DNA of 15,570 bases from Prevotella sp. (lineage in GTDB: Bacteria; Bacteroidota; Bacteroidia; Bacteroidales; Bacteroidaceae). The position numbers and the translations under genes were made by a program. The notes beneath the pieces were generated by a model. It had not been told where the DNA came from. It saw nothing but the letters and a program-made list of their open reading frames with translations, and searched no databases. Position 1 is the stretch's first letter. Every line of letters starts with the position of its first letter. Positions 7,243 through 13,177 of this stretch are shown piece by piece. The DNA lies in assembly GCA_022732315.1 (NCBI GenBank), contig JAIJUV010000050.1, forward strand, positions 1 through 15,570, given 5' to 3'.

Positions 7243-9252
7243 ATGACTAAAAAATCCAACAATCTATTGTCCCTTTTCGGGGCACTCTTACTAACCTCGT
7301 CCCTTCAGGCTCAGAATCTGTTGCCGAAACCACAGCAGGTTACGATGGGCAAGGGCGTATTCAACACCAGCGACGGTGTGAAAGTAGAAAACCAGGTAGG
7401 CGCTGATGCCGAGAATATCTATACCAAGGCATGGAATGTCAAGGTGAATGATGCAGCTAAGCGAGTGGTGAAGTTTACCAAGCTCGCCAATGCCTCTTCG
7501 CCAGAGGCATACCGGCTTCATGTGGCATCTGATGCCATTGAAATCAGTGCCGCCAGCAGCGAGGGTTTTCTCCGTGCCTGGCAGACCATGGAGCAGCTTA
7601 CCACCAAGAAAGGCATCGCATGCTGCGACATCGTGGATGCACCTGCCTACAAGTGGCGCGGTTTGATGCTCGATGTTTCCCGTCATTACTTCCCAATCTC
7701 CTTCCTTAAGAAGCAGATTGATGTGATGTCGGAATATAAGTTCAATCGTCTCCATATCCATCTGACCGATGCAGCCGGATGGCGTATTGAAATCAAACGT
7801 TATCCTAGACTCAACAATTTCGCCGCCTGGCGTTCGGGTAAGTTATGGAAAGACTGGAATGCCAATGGCAACAAGTACCTGGAGCAGGGCAGCGAGGGTG
7901 CCGAGGGTGGTTACTATACCCAGGATGAACTCCGCGACCTGGTGGAATATGCTGCCGAGCGCGGCATCACCATCGTTCCGGAAATCGAGATGCCGGGTCA
8001 TTCTGAAGAAGTGCTCACAGCCTATCCAGAGTTGTCCTGCACCCATGAACCTTACAAGCAGGCAGATTTCTGTCCGGGCAACATCGGAACCTACGATTTC
8101 CTGGAGAATGTCTTGAAAGAGGTGATGGATATCTTCCCATCTCATTACATCCATGTGGGTGGCGATGAGGCTGCGAAGAAGTCATGGGGCAGTTGTGCCC
8201 TCTGCCAGAAGAAGATGAAGGAGCTGGGCATCGGCAACGTGGATGGATTGCAGGCTCATCTCATTTCCCACATGGGCAAGTTCCTGAACGAGCATAGCAG
8301 ACAGCTCGTGGGCTGGGACGAGGTGATAGCCGGAAATCTCTCCAAGAATACCACCGTGATGGTTTGGCGTGGCACCGAACTGGCACACGAGGCCATCAAG
8401 CATGGCTACGACGTGGTGATGTCGCCGGGAGCCTACTGCTACTTCGATATGTATCAGGATGCACCGGGCACCCAGCCTGTGGCAAATGGCGGTTTCATTC
8501 CTACCGAGAAGGTGTATAGCTATGTGCCGGGAAGCGATCTTCCTGAGGCGGAGCGCAATATGATTACCGGTGTGCAGGCAAACCTCTGGACTGAGCATAT
8601 TCCTACTCCTGAATATGCCGAGTATATGCTTTATCCTCGTGCCTTAGCTCTGGCTGAGATAGGATGGAACGGAACCAAGACCAAGAACTATCCTGAGTTC
8701 AAGACCCGTGCCCTGGCGCAGATAGAACATCTGAAGGCTGAAGGCGTGAACCCATTCGAGTTGAAGAAGGAGATTGGTGAGCGCAAGGAGAAGATGAAGC
8801 CGGTGCAGCACAAGGCTGTGGGTGCCAAGGTTACCTATAACCATGCTTACAACCGCTACTATCCTGCGGCTGGCGAAAAGACGCTGGTGGATGGCAACAT
8901 GGGTGGTTGGGCTCATGGCGATGGTCGCTGGCAAGGCTTTATCGGCAAGAATTGCTTCGATGTAACCATCGATCTGGGTAAATCTACCAAGATCAGCAGC
9001 GTAGGCACCGACTTCATGCAGAGCAGCGGTCCTGAGATTTTCTATCCTTCTCAATATACGGTATCAGTCAGTGAGGATGGCAAGAACTTCACCCAGGTAT
9101 TTGACAAGAAGTATGAATCGAGCAAGGAGCCGATTCTGAATTTCAAGACGCTTACCTGGAAGGGCAGCAAGACAACCCGCTACATCCGTGTTCAGGCGAA
9201 GCCAAGCAGCTTCGGCGGCTGGCTGTTTGTTGATGAAATTATCGTGAAATAA
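7243..9252 (+). CDS. Secreted GH20 beta-N-acetylhexosaminidase with C-terminal F5/8-type domain
   Basis: Exo-acting hexosaminidase that removes terminal GlcNAc or GalNAc from glycans, probably in the periplasm or outer membrane. The 669-residue protein starts with a signal peptide (KK, hydrophobic core, likely cleavage after SLQA at 23); no lipobox cysteine follows, so type I export is expected. Residues 24-132 are the GH20b N-terminal domain, and 135-475 the catalytic barrel with RGLMLDVSRHYFP, HIHLTDAAGWRIEIK, VPEIEMPGH and the catalytic pair D308-E309 in HVGGDEA, used for substrate-assisted catalysis. Tryptophans of VWRGTE and NLWTEH line the subsite. Residues about 540-669 form an F5/8 type C (CBM32-like) beta-sandwich. 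No SusC/SusD pair is nearby, so it stands apart from a polysaccharide utilisation locus in this window. Confidence 0.94.
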   Translation: MTKKSNNLLSLFGALLLTSSLQAQNLLPKPQQVTMGKGVFNTSDGVKVENQVGADAENIYTKAWNVKVNDAAKRVVKFTKLANASSPEAYRLHVASDAIEISAASSEGFLRAWQTMEQLTTKKGIACCDIVDAPAYKWRGLMLDVSRHYFPISFLKKQIDVMSEYKFNRLHIHLTDAAGWRIEIKRYPRLNNFAAWRSGKLWKDWNANGNKYLEQGSEGAEGGYYTQDELRDLVEYAAERGITIVPEIEMPGHSEEVLTAYPELSCTHEPYKQADFCPGNIGTYDFLENVLKEVMDIFPSHYIHVGGDEAAKKSWGSCALCQKKMKELGIGNVDGLQAHLISHMGKFLNEHSRQLVGWDEVIAGNLSKNTTVMVWRGTELAHEAIKHGYDVVMSPGAYCYFDMYQDAPGTQPVANGGFIPTEKVYSYVPGSDLPEAERNMITGVQANLWTEHIPTPEYAEYMLYPRALALAEIGWNGTKTKNYPEFKTRALAQIEHLKAEGVNPFELKKEIGERKEKMKPVQHKAVGAKVTYNHAYNRYYPAAGEKTLVDGNMGGWAHGDGRWQGFIGKNCFDVTIDLGKSTKISSVGTDFMQSSGPEIFYPSQYTVSVSEDGKNFTQVFDKKYESSKEPILNFKTLTWKGSKTTRYIRVQAKPSSFGGWLFVDEIIVK

Positions 9253-9360
9253 TACGCCCTGAAAGAGCAGAAGCTGCGTCATGGCTTCAGGCATATTCCT
9301 CAGCGCCTTGGTGACTCAGGACATACCGCCACCACTATATTTATGGTAAAGGAGTTGTAG
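9253..9360 (+). other. Open stretch in frame behind the hexosaminidase stop; possible coding relic
   Basis: The frame stays open for 35 codons after the TAA at 9250-9252 and ends at TAG 9358-9360. It reads KLRHGFRHIPQRLGDSGH (9271-9324), then TATTIFM. The pieces LRH and GHTATTIF faintly recall the box II region of tyrosine recombinases with the middle deleted. The match is too short to count as homology; it may equally be chance. Confidence 0.2.
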
Positions 9361-9414
9361 GACAACGTCTACGAATGTCGACTCTTTAAATGACAACTGC
9401 AAAATAGAATCTCC

Positions 9415-9460
9415 AGAGAGAAATTGAGTAGCTTATGCTCCTTGGTTTCTCTCTTTTTTT
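9415..9460 (+). terminator. Rho-independent terminator downstream of the hexosaminidase
   Basis: A perfect 9-bp stem (AGAGAGAAA 9415-9423 with TTTCTCTCT 9446-9454) encloses a 22-base loop and runs into seven T (9454-9460). It lies 163 bases after the hexosaminidase stop and closes the core block of the window. Confidence 0.8.
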
Positions 9461-9664
9461 GTTTTGTTTGATCAGTTAAGTGACGTTTGGGATTTCAAAT
9501 TAACCGTTATTGTGATGCCTTGCGATGATGGGAAGCAACAGATGAGTGGAAAAACTGGGATATAGAAAATGGTGATGATTACTTTATTCACTGAGATCTG
9601 CAGGATATTTGGCAGTTGCTTGTTGAATTCGCGCGAATGAAAAGTGTGTTAAAAGCGTTAAAAC
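9461..9664. other. Gene-free spacer before the DUF4143 ATPase
   Basis: Two hundred AT-rich bases without a recognisable gene. On the + strand the frame at 9541-9579 reads DEWKNWDIENGDDYFIH, then a stop, then DLQDIWQLLVEFARMKS in the same frame (9595-9645). This protein-like composition is interrupted by stops on both sides and may be a decayed gene; nothing more can be supported. Confidence 0.4.
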
Positions 9665-9782
9665 TTGGAAAAACGGACAAAATTAAGTGTAAATCCCTTG
9701 GAAAAACGGACAGAATATAGTACTTTTGTATTGGAAAAACGGACAAAATGCATCCGTTTAATATTAGAAAAGAGGACAAAAA
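9665..9782 (+). repeat. Four 19-bp repeats at an exact 33-bp period abutting the ATPase start codon
   Basis: TTGGAAAAACGGACARAAT occurs at 9665-9683, 9698-9716 and 9731-9749, and in degenerate form (TTAGAAAAGAGGACAAAAA) at 9764-9782. The starts are exactly 33 bases apart, separated by unrelated 14-base spacers. The last copy ends on the base before the ATG at 9783. The second copy supplies the TTG of the promoter and the third covers the expected transcription start, so the array overlaps every control point of the gene. Confidence 0.93.
9698..9728 (+). promoter_or_regulatory. Bacteroidetes-type promoter of the DUF4143 ATPase gene
   Basis: TTG at 9698-9700 lies 20 bases before TACTTTTG at 9721-9728, matching the -33 and -7 elements. 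Transcription would start near 9735, leaving a leader of about 48 bases made almost only of the third and fourth repeat copies. Confidence 0.65.
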
Positions 9783-11132
9783 ATGATTAAGCGTAAGATA
9801 GACAGATATTTAGCTGACTTTTTCGATACCGATAGAAAAGCTTTGATGTTGACAGGAGCAAGACAGATAGGAAAAACATATTCTATCCGTCGTTTCGGTC
9901 ATGAACATTTTGAAAGATTCGTTGAAATCAATTTCATTGAAAATCCGGGTTTGGTAAAGGTCTTCAGCAAGGCGAAGAACTGTCAAGACATCTTGTTGCG
10001 TCTCTCCACAGTGACCAGCCAGGATTTAATAAAGGGTAATACTCTTGTGTTTTTTGATGAAGTGCAGGAATGCCCGGAAATTGTAACTGCCATCAAGTTT
10101 TTGGTGGAGGAAGGGAGTTATCGCTATATTTTAAGTGGTAGCTTATTGGGTGTGGAAATCAAGAATCTCCGTTCAGCTCCAGTGGGATATATGGATGTGA
10201 AAGATATGTATCCGCTTGATTTTGAGGAGTTTGCATCTGCCGTTGGTATCAACGATAGAATTATAGATGTTTTGAGGAAACATTTTACAGAAGGGACGCC
10301 TGTAGATGAATTCATCCATGAAAAGATGATGGAGGTATTCCGGCTTTATCTTATAGTAGGTGGAATGCCTGCAGCTGTTGATAAATATCTGGCTACCAAT
10401 AATCTGCAAGATGTAATGGCAGAGCAGCAGGCTATTATACGTCTTTATAAGCAGGATATAGCGAAATATGACCCTGACCATAAATTGTATATTCAAGAAA
10501 TCTTTGACAGGATTCCTGCTGAGCTTGATGCCAAGAACAAGCGTTTCATATTGAAGAACCTGAATGAAAACATCAAGTTTTCACGTTATCAGAATAGTTT
10601 CTTGTGGTTGAAGGATGCTGGTGTCGCTCTGCCGGTATATAATGTTGAGGAGCCTACTGTGCCTTTGATTTTGTCAAGCAGCCGAAACTTATTCAAGCTG
10701 TTTATGGCAGATATTGGTCTTTTGGCAAGTCTTTATGCAGATGGCATTCAGCTGAAGATTTTGGATAACGAACCGTCCATCAACTTTGGTTCGATATATG
10801 AGAATGCGGTGGCACAAGAACTCCAGGCGCATGGCTTCCAGTTGTATTATTATAACAACAAGCGGCAGGGTGAACTGGATTTTGTGATAGAGCAAAATGG
10901 TGAGGTGTTGCCTTTAGAGGTTAAATCGGGCAAGGATTATGAGCGTCACAAAGCGCTTACGAATGTGATGAACTCTACAACCTATCAGATTTCAAAAGCC
11001 TATGTGTTGTGTAACGATAATGTGAAGAAGGTGGGAAAAATCACTTATCTCCCTATTTATATGCTGATGTTTATCAAGAAGGAAAAGAAACTTCCTACCC
11101 AATACTCCCTTGATTTAAGCGGACTGGTTTAA
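9783..11132 (+). CDS. ATP-binding protein, AAA_14 plus DUF4143 (PD-(D/E)XK-like)
   Basis: A 449-residue cytosolic P-loop ATPase of unknown function, a family found in many copies in Bacteroidetes and archaea. Domain order: AAA_14 ATPase with Walker A GARQIGKT (residues 25-32), Walker B LVFFDE (88-93) and the sensor-like ILSGS (116-120); a helical middle part with FRLYLIVGGMPAAVDKY (186-202); and a C-terminal DUF4143 domain with GELDFVIE (363-370) and LEVKSG (378-383), where D366, E379 and K381 form a PD-(D/E)XK-type triad. Full length for the family. It stands alone, with its own promoter and the four-copy repeat array directly upstream; its codons look more AT-rich than those of the oxidoreductase operon. 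Roles proposed for relatives (DNA repair, defence, toxin-antitoxin-like) are not established; no partner gene is adjacent. Confidence 0.9.
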   Translation: MIKRKIDRYLADFFDTDRKALMLTGARQIGKTYSIRRFGHEHFERFVEINFIENPGLVKVFSKAKNCQDILLRLSTVTSQDLIKGNTLVFFDEVQECPEIVTAIKFLVEEGSYRYILSGSLLGVEIKNLRSAPVGYMDVKDMYPLDFEEFASAVGINDRIIDVLRKHFTEGTPVDEFIHEKMMEVFRLYLIVGGMPAAVDKYLATNNLQDVMAEQQAIIRLYKQDIAKYDPDHKLYIQEIFDRIPAELDAKNKRFILKNLNENIKFSRYQNSFLWLKDAGVALPVYNVEEPTVPLILSSSRNLFKLFMADIGLLASLYADGIQLKILDNEPSINFGSIYENAVAQELQAHGFQLYYYNNKRQGELDFVIEQNGEVLPLEVKSGKDYERHKALTNVMNSTTYQISKAYVLCNDNVKKVGKITYLPIYMLMFIKKEKKLPTQYSLDLSGLV

Positions 11133-11305
11133 GGAGTTGGTTTAACTAACCTTTAAATTTTGGAGTACCTTTTGATTGTGAGAATTGGTACGAAAGAAAC
11201 AACTGAAGAATGGATGAGTAGGGATGATGTAGACGGGGGAAGGTGACAACAAACTGTTTTGCCTGTTCCACCATTCTTATCGAATTTACAAATAATGGAA
11301 TGCAT

Positions 11306-11815
11306 TTATGATTTTTCAGTCTCCAGTTCCAGCAAAATTCTCTTTGCTTCCAGTCCTCCGGCAAAGCCTGTCAGGGAACGGTTGCTGCCGATAATGCGAT
11401 GGCAGGGGATAAGGATGCTGATGCCGTTGGCTCCGATTGCTCCAGCCACGGCTCTGACACAATTGGAATTGCCTATACTTTGAGCGATTTCCTTATAGCT
11501 TCTGGTTTCACCGTATGGTATATCAAGCAATGCATTCCATACTTTTCTCTGGAAATCTGTTCCTACAGGATGCAACGGAATTTCGAATGACCTGCGGATG
11601 CCTAAAAAATATTCATCCAGTTGCTGCCTAGCCAGCTCCAGGACAGAAGATGTTTCTATCTTGAAATCTGCGTTCATATACCTTGCTAGTCGAAGCTTAT
11701 TGCGCTCTGCACATGGCTTTTCATTCCAATCACATAGACACAATTCATCACCCACTGATGCCAGGATTAACTCTCCACAGGGCGAGTTGTAATATTGGAT
11801 GTTTATTTGCTGCAT
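11306..11815 (-). CDS. ogt: Methylated-DNA--[protein]-cysteine S-methyltransferase
   Basis: Suicidal DNA-repair protein that moves the alkyl group from O6-alkylguanine or O4-alkylthymine to its own cysteine. The 169 residues contain an N-terminal Ada-like domain (residues 5-80) and the DNA-binding domain with FQRKVWNALLDIPYGETRSY (88-107), the arginine finger region NCVRAVAGAIGAN (118-130) and the active-site IPCHRII with C138, followed by GFAGGLEAKRILLELE. Length and form match Ogt rather than the larger Ada fusion. It is convergent with the DUF4143 ATPase; 173 bases without a gene or convincing terminator separate them. Upstream, 27 bases away on the same strand, is the relic of a VOC gene whose promoter probably now drives ogt. 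Confidence 0.95.
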   Translation of the reverse strand: MQQINIQYYNSPCGELILASVGDELCLCDWNEKPCAERNKLRLARYMNADFKIETSSVLELARQQLDEYFLGIRRSFEIPLHPVGTDFQRKVWNALLDIPYGETRSYKEIAQSIGNSNCVRAVAGAIGANGISILIPCHRIIGSNRSLTGFAGGLEAKRILLELETEKS

Positions 11816-11842
11816 TCTATCAAATACGATTAAACAGAATCT

Positions 11843-11967
11843 TTATCTTTCATACAATTCTATCGGCAAACCATGATCTTCATTCCGAGCACATCTGTAT
11901 AGAAATGCTTGGATTTCTCATAGTCTGAGCAAATCACGGCTATATGATGGATTTTGTTAAGTTTCAT
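11843..11967 (-). pseudogene. Collapsed VOC/glyoxalase family gene, large internal deletion with frameshift
   Basis: Read on the minus strand from ATG at 11967, the first 33 codons are a clean VOC N terminus (MKLNKIHHIAVICSDYEKSK, then HFYTDVLGMKIMV), the form found in YaeR-like glyoxalase-fold proteins. The frame then meets TAG at 11860. From 11872 the +1 frame reads GLPIELYER and a stop (11843), which is the normal C-terminal end of the same family (DPDGLPLELYE). Thus both ends survive and about 80 central codons are gone, with a frame change at the join. The metal ligands between the two ends are lost, so no function remains. The relic sits between the promoter and ogt and may act as its leader. 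Confidence 0.85.
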
Positions 11968-11971
11968 ATAT

Positions 11972-12033
11972 ATATTGTACTTTTTTGCAAAAATAATAAA
12001 TATTTTCAGATTTCGCAAGATAAAGTACAATAT
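11972..12033. repeat. 12-bp inverted repeat bracketing the VOC/ogt promoter
   Basis: ATATTGTACTTT (11972-11983) is the exact reverse complement of AAAGTACAATAT (12022-12033), with 38 bases between. One arm covers the predicted start of transcription, and the other lies just upstream of the -33 element. Paired operator half-sites or a hairpin are both possible. Confidence 0.7.
11988..12018 (-). promoter_or_regulatory. Promoter for the VOC relic and ogt
   Basis: On the minus strand TTG (12016-12018) precedes TATTTTTG (11988-11995) by 20 bases, the Bacteroidetes -33/-7 arrangement. Transcription would begin near 11981, about 14 bases before the VOC ATG, and reach ogt after about 165 bases. Confidence 0.6.
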
Positions 12034-12057
12034 GGCATTCTTATTTATAATATATTA

Positions 12058-12065
12058 TACTTTTG
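12058..12065 (+). promoter_or_regulatory. Lone -7-like box before the orphan hairpin
   Basis: TACTTTTG matches TAnnTTTG, but no TTG stands 20 bases upstream. It lies behind a 14-bp palindrome (TATAATATATTATA, 12046-12059). If active, it would make a transcript of about 80 bases ending at the hairpin at 12110-12151. Confidence 0.3.
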
Positions 12066-12109
12066 ACGGTAGCCGCAGAGAGGATCTTGAAGCCGTGGAA
12101 TTCTAGAAG

Positions 12110-12155
12110 ACAAGGGAGCGGACTAGGTAATGCTTTAGTCCGCTCCCTTGTTTAA
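12110..12155 (+). terminator. Orphan strong hairpin with T-rich tail
   Basis: A perfect 16-bp stem (12110-12125 with 12136-12151, core AAGGGAGCGGACTA) and a 10-base loop, followed by TTTAATTTAG. The tail favours termination on the + strand, yet no + gene ends nearby: the previous one stops at 11132, and ogt points the other way. It insulates the HU-like gene, or ends a small RNA or a lost gene. Confidence 0.75.
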
Positions 12156-12179
12156 TTTAGTTTAAATCCTGAACAATTC

Positions 12180-12210
12180 TTGTTTATCTCTAGGTAAAAT
12201 TGTATTTTTG
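12180..12210 (+). promoter_or_regulatory. Promoter of the HU-like gene
   Basis: TTG at 12180-12182 and TATTTTTG at 12203-12210 are 20 bases apart. Transcription would begin near 12217, giving a leader of about 228 bases that starts with the 21-bp tandem repeats. Confidence 0.6.
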
Positions 12211-12227
12211 CAGTGGAGAAAGTTATG

Positions 12228-12311
12228 TTTAGTACTGCTGAACTTATATTCAACACTGCTGAACTTAAGTTCAACACTGCTGAACATAGATTCAGCATCG
12301 CTGAACGGAGT
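12228..12311 (+). repeat. Four exact tandem 21-bp units in the leader of the HU-like gene
   Basis: Units at 12228-12248, 12249-12269, 12270-12290 and 12291-12311 share the core TTCAACACTGCTGAAC, with the outer two units more diverged. Each core is a near-palindrome (TTCA...TGAA), and the junction of units two and three forms a perfect 14-bp palindrome (TGAACTTAAGTTCA). The 21-base period is two DNA turns and also seven codons. A GTG-initiated frame (12213-12443) reads through it as FSTAELI, FNTAELK, FNTAEHR, FSIAERS. Confidence 0.92.
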
Positions 12312-12444
12312 TTTCTTCTAATGATAAAGACTATTATCCTTAAGAGTATAGGTGAATGCATTTTAGGATGCAAACCATCTCTTCCAGGACTACGGTCTCG
12401 CTTTATAAATGATGATGTAGAACTTAATAAGGAAAGGAATTGAT

Positions 12445-13083
12445 ATGGCAAAGTACAAGTTGCAGGAGATGTCGGATGTTCATCATGACGGCAAGCGTAA
12501 GGTTTATCCCAAGATGGTGGCCAATCGTACACTATCTCGCAAGGAGTTTATCGACAAGATGCAGGGTTATCATCGTGGCATTTCTCCGAGTACCACTGAA
12601 GCCGTGCTGATGGATGTGGAAGATATGCTGGTTCGCATGCTTTCCATGGGCTATAATGTGAATCTGGAAGGTCTCGGCACCTTCTCTCTATCCTTGGGTT
12701 TCGAGGATGACAAGCCTACCGAGATGCAGGGTGATGATGATAAGATGGCCTATCGTAAGGTGGGCGTAAGAGACGTCAACTTCAAGGCGTCTCCCGATTT
12801 CATCCAATCTGTGAAGCGGGAAACCGATCCCGATCTTGAGCGTGAAATGAGTGGAGTAAAGCAGATTTTGAAGCAGAAATATACCCGAGAGGAGCGCATC
12901 GCCCGAGCCCTGGATGTCATCGATGAGAATGGCTTCATCGGTCTTACCGACTATGCCTACATCAACAACTTGAGCCGCACCGCCGCCTCATTGGACTTGA
13001 AGGAGATAGCCCATGACGAGACTGCTCCCATCCGCTCTGTGGGTCAGCACAGCCATAAGGTCTGGGTGAGGAGAAAAAAATAA
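12445..13083 (+). CDS. HU-like DNA-binding protein with C-terminal extension
   Basis: Member of the Bacteroidetes HU family (histone-like, IHF-like fold) that binds and bends DNA. The 212 residues start with a charged strand region, then the helical dimerisation part (LSRKEFIDKMQ through EAVLMDVEDMLVRMLSMG, about residues 30-70), the GYNVNLEGLGTFSLSLG turn (69-85), and the arm and second strand, VRDVNFKASPDFIQSVKRE (about 108-126). Residues 140-212 are an added winged-helix-like domain (EERIARALDVIDENGFIGL, NNLSRTAASLDLKEI) ending in HKVWVRRKK. Plain HU has about 90 residues, so this is the long form. The start is the ATG after AAGGAAAGG, one of the few Shine-Dalgarno-like sites here. It is preceded by a promoter, a long leader with the 21-bp repeats, and an insulating hairpin. 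Confidence 0.88.
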   Translation: MAKYKLQEMSDVHHDGKRKVYPKMVANRTLSRKEFIDKMQGYHRGISPSTTEAVLMDVEDMLVRMLSMGYNVNLEGLGTFSLSLGFEDDKPTEMQGDDDKMAYRKVGVRDVNFKASPDFIQSVKRETDPDLEREMSGVKQILKQKYTREERIARALDVIDENGFIGLTDYAYINNLSRTAASLDLKEIAHDETAPIRSVGQHSHKVWVRRKK

Positions 13084-13110
13084 GATAAAGTATGATTTCT
13101 CATCATTTTC

Positions 13111-13142
13111 TTTGGTAATTAGGAAATATTATTGTAGTTTTG
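13111..13142 (+). promoter_or_regulatory. Promoter of the broken AAA-ATPase_like gene
   Basis: TTTG (13111-13114) and TAGTTTTG (13135-13142) are separated by exactly 20 bases, the best match to the Bacteroidetes consensus in the window. The expected start of transcription is near 13149, about 29 bases before the ATG. The gene is therefore probably still transcribed although its frame is broken. Confidence 0.7.
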
Positions 13143-13177
13143 CACAAAGAAAAAATAATGTCTAAAAAATAGTAGAT

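Noticed and set aside
9665..9782. CRISPR array, because of regularly spaced repeats with unique spacers
   Set aside because: Repeats are 19 bp with 14-base spacers and only four copies; true spacers are about 30 bases or longer, and no cas gene is present. The array also overlaps a promoter and a start codon.
11133..11305. Terminator between the convergent ATPase and ogt genes
   Set aside because: Only short complementary pieces such as GTACC/GGTAC and GGTT/AACC are present, without a stable stem plus T run.
12046..12059. TATAATATATTATA palindrome as an operator
   Set aside because: A 14-bp palindrome made only of A and T is easily expected by chance in such a spacer; no second signal supports it.
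12213..12443. A 76-residue heptad-repeat protein upstream of the HU-like gene
   Set aside because: It needs a GTG that lies before the predicted transcription start, the second half has no protein-like character, and the repeat is explained as DNA near-palindromes. Kept as a rival reading only.
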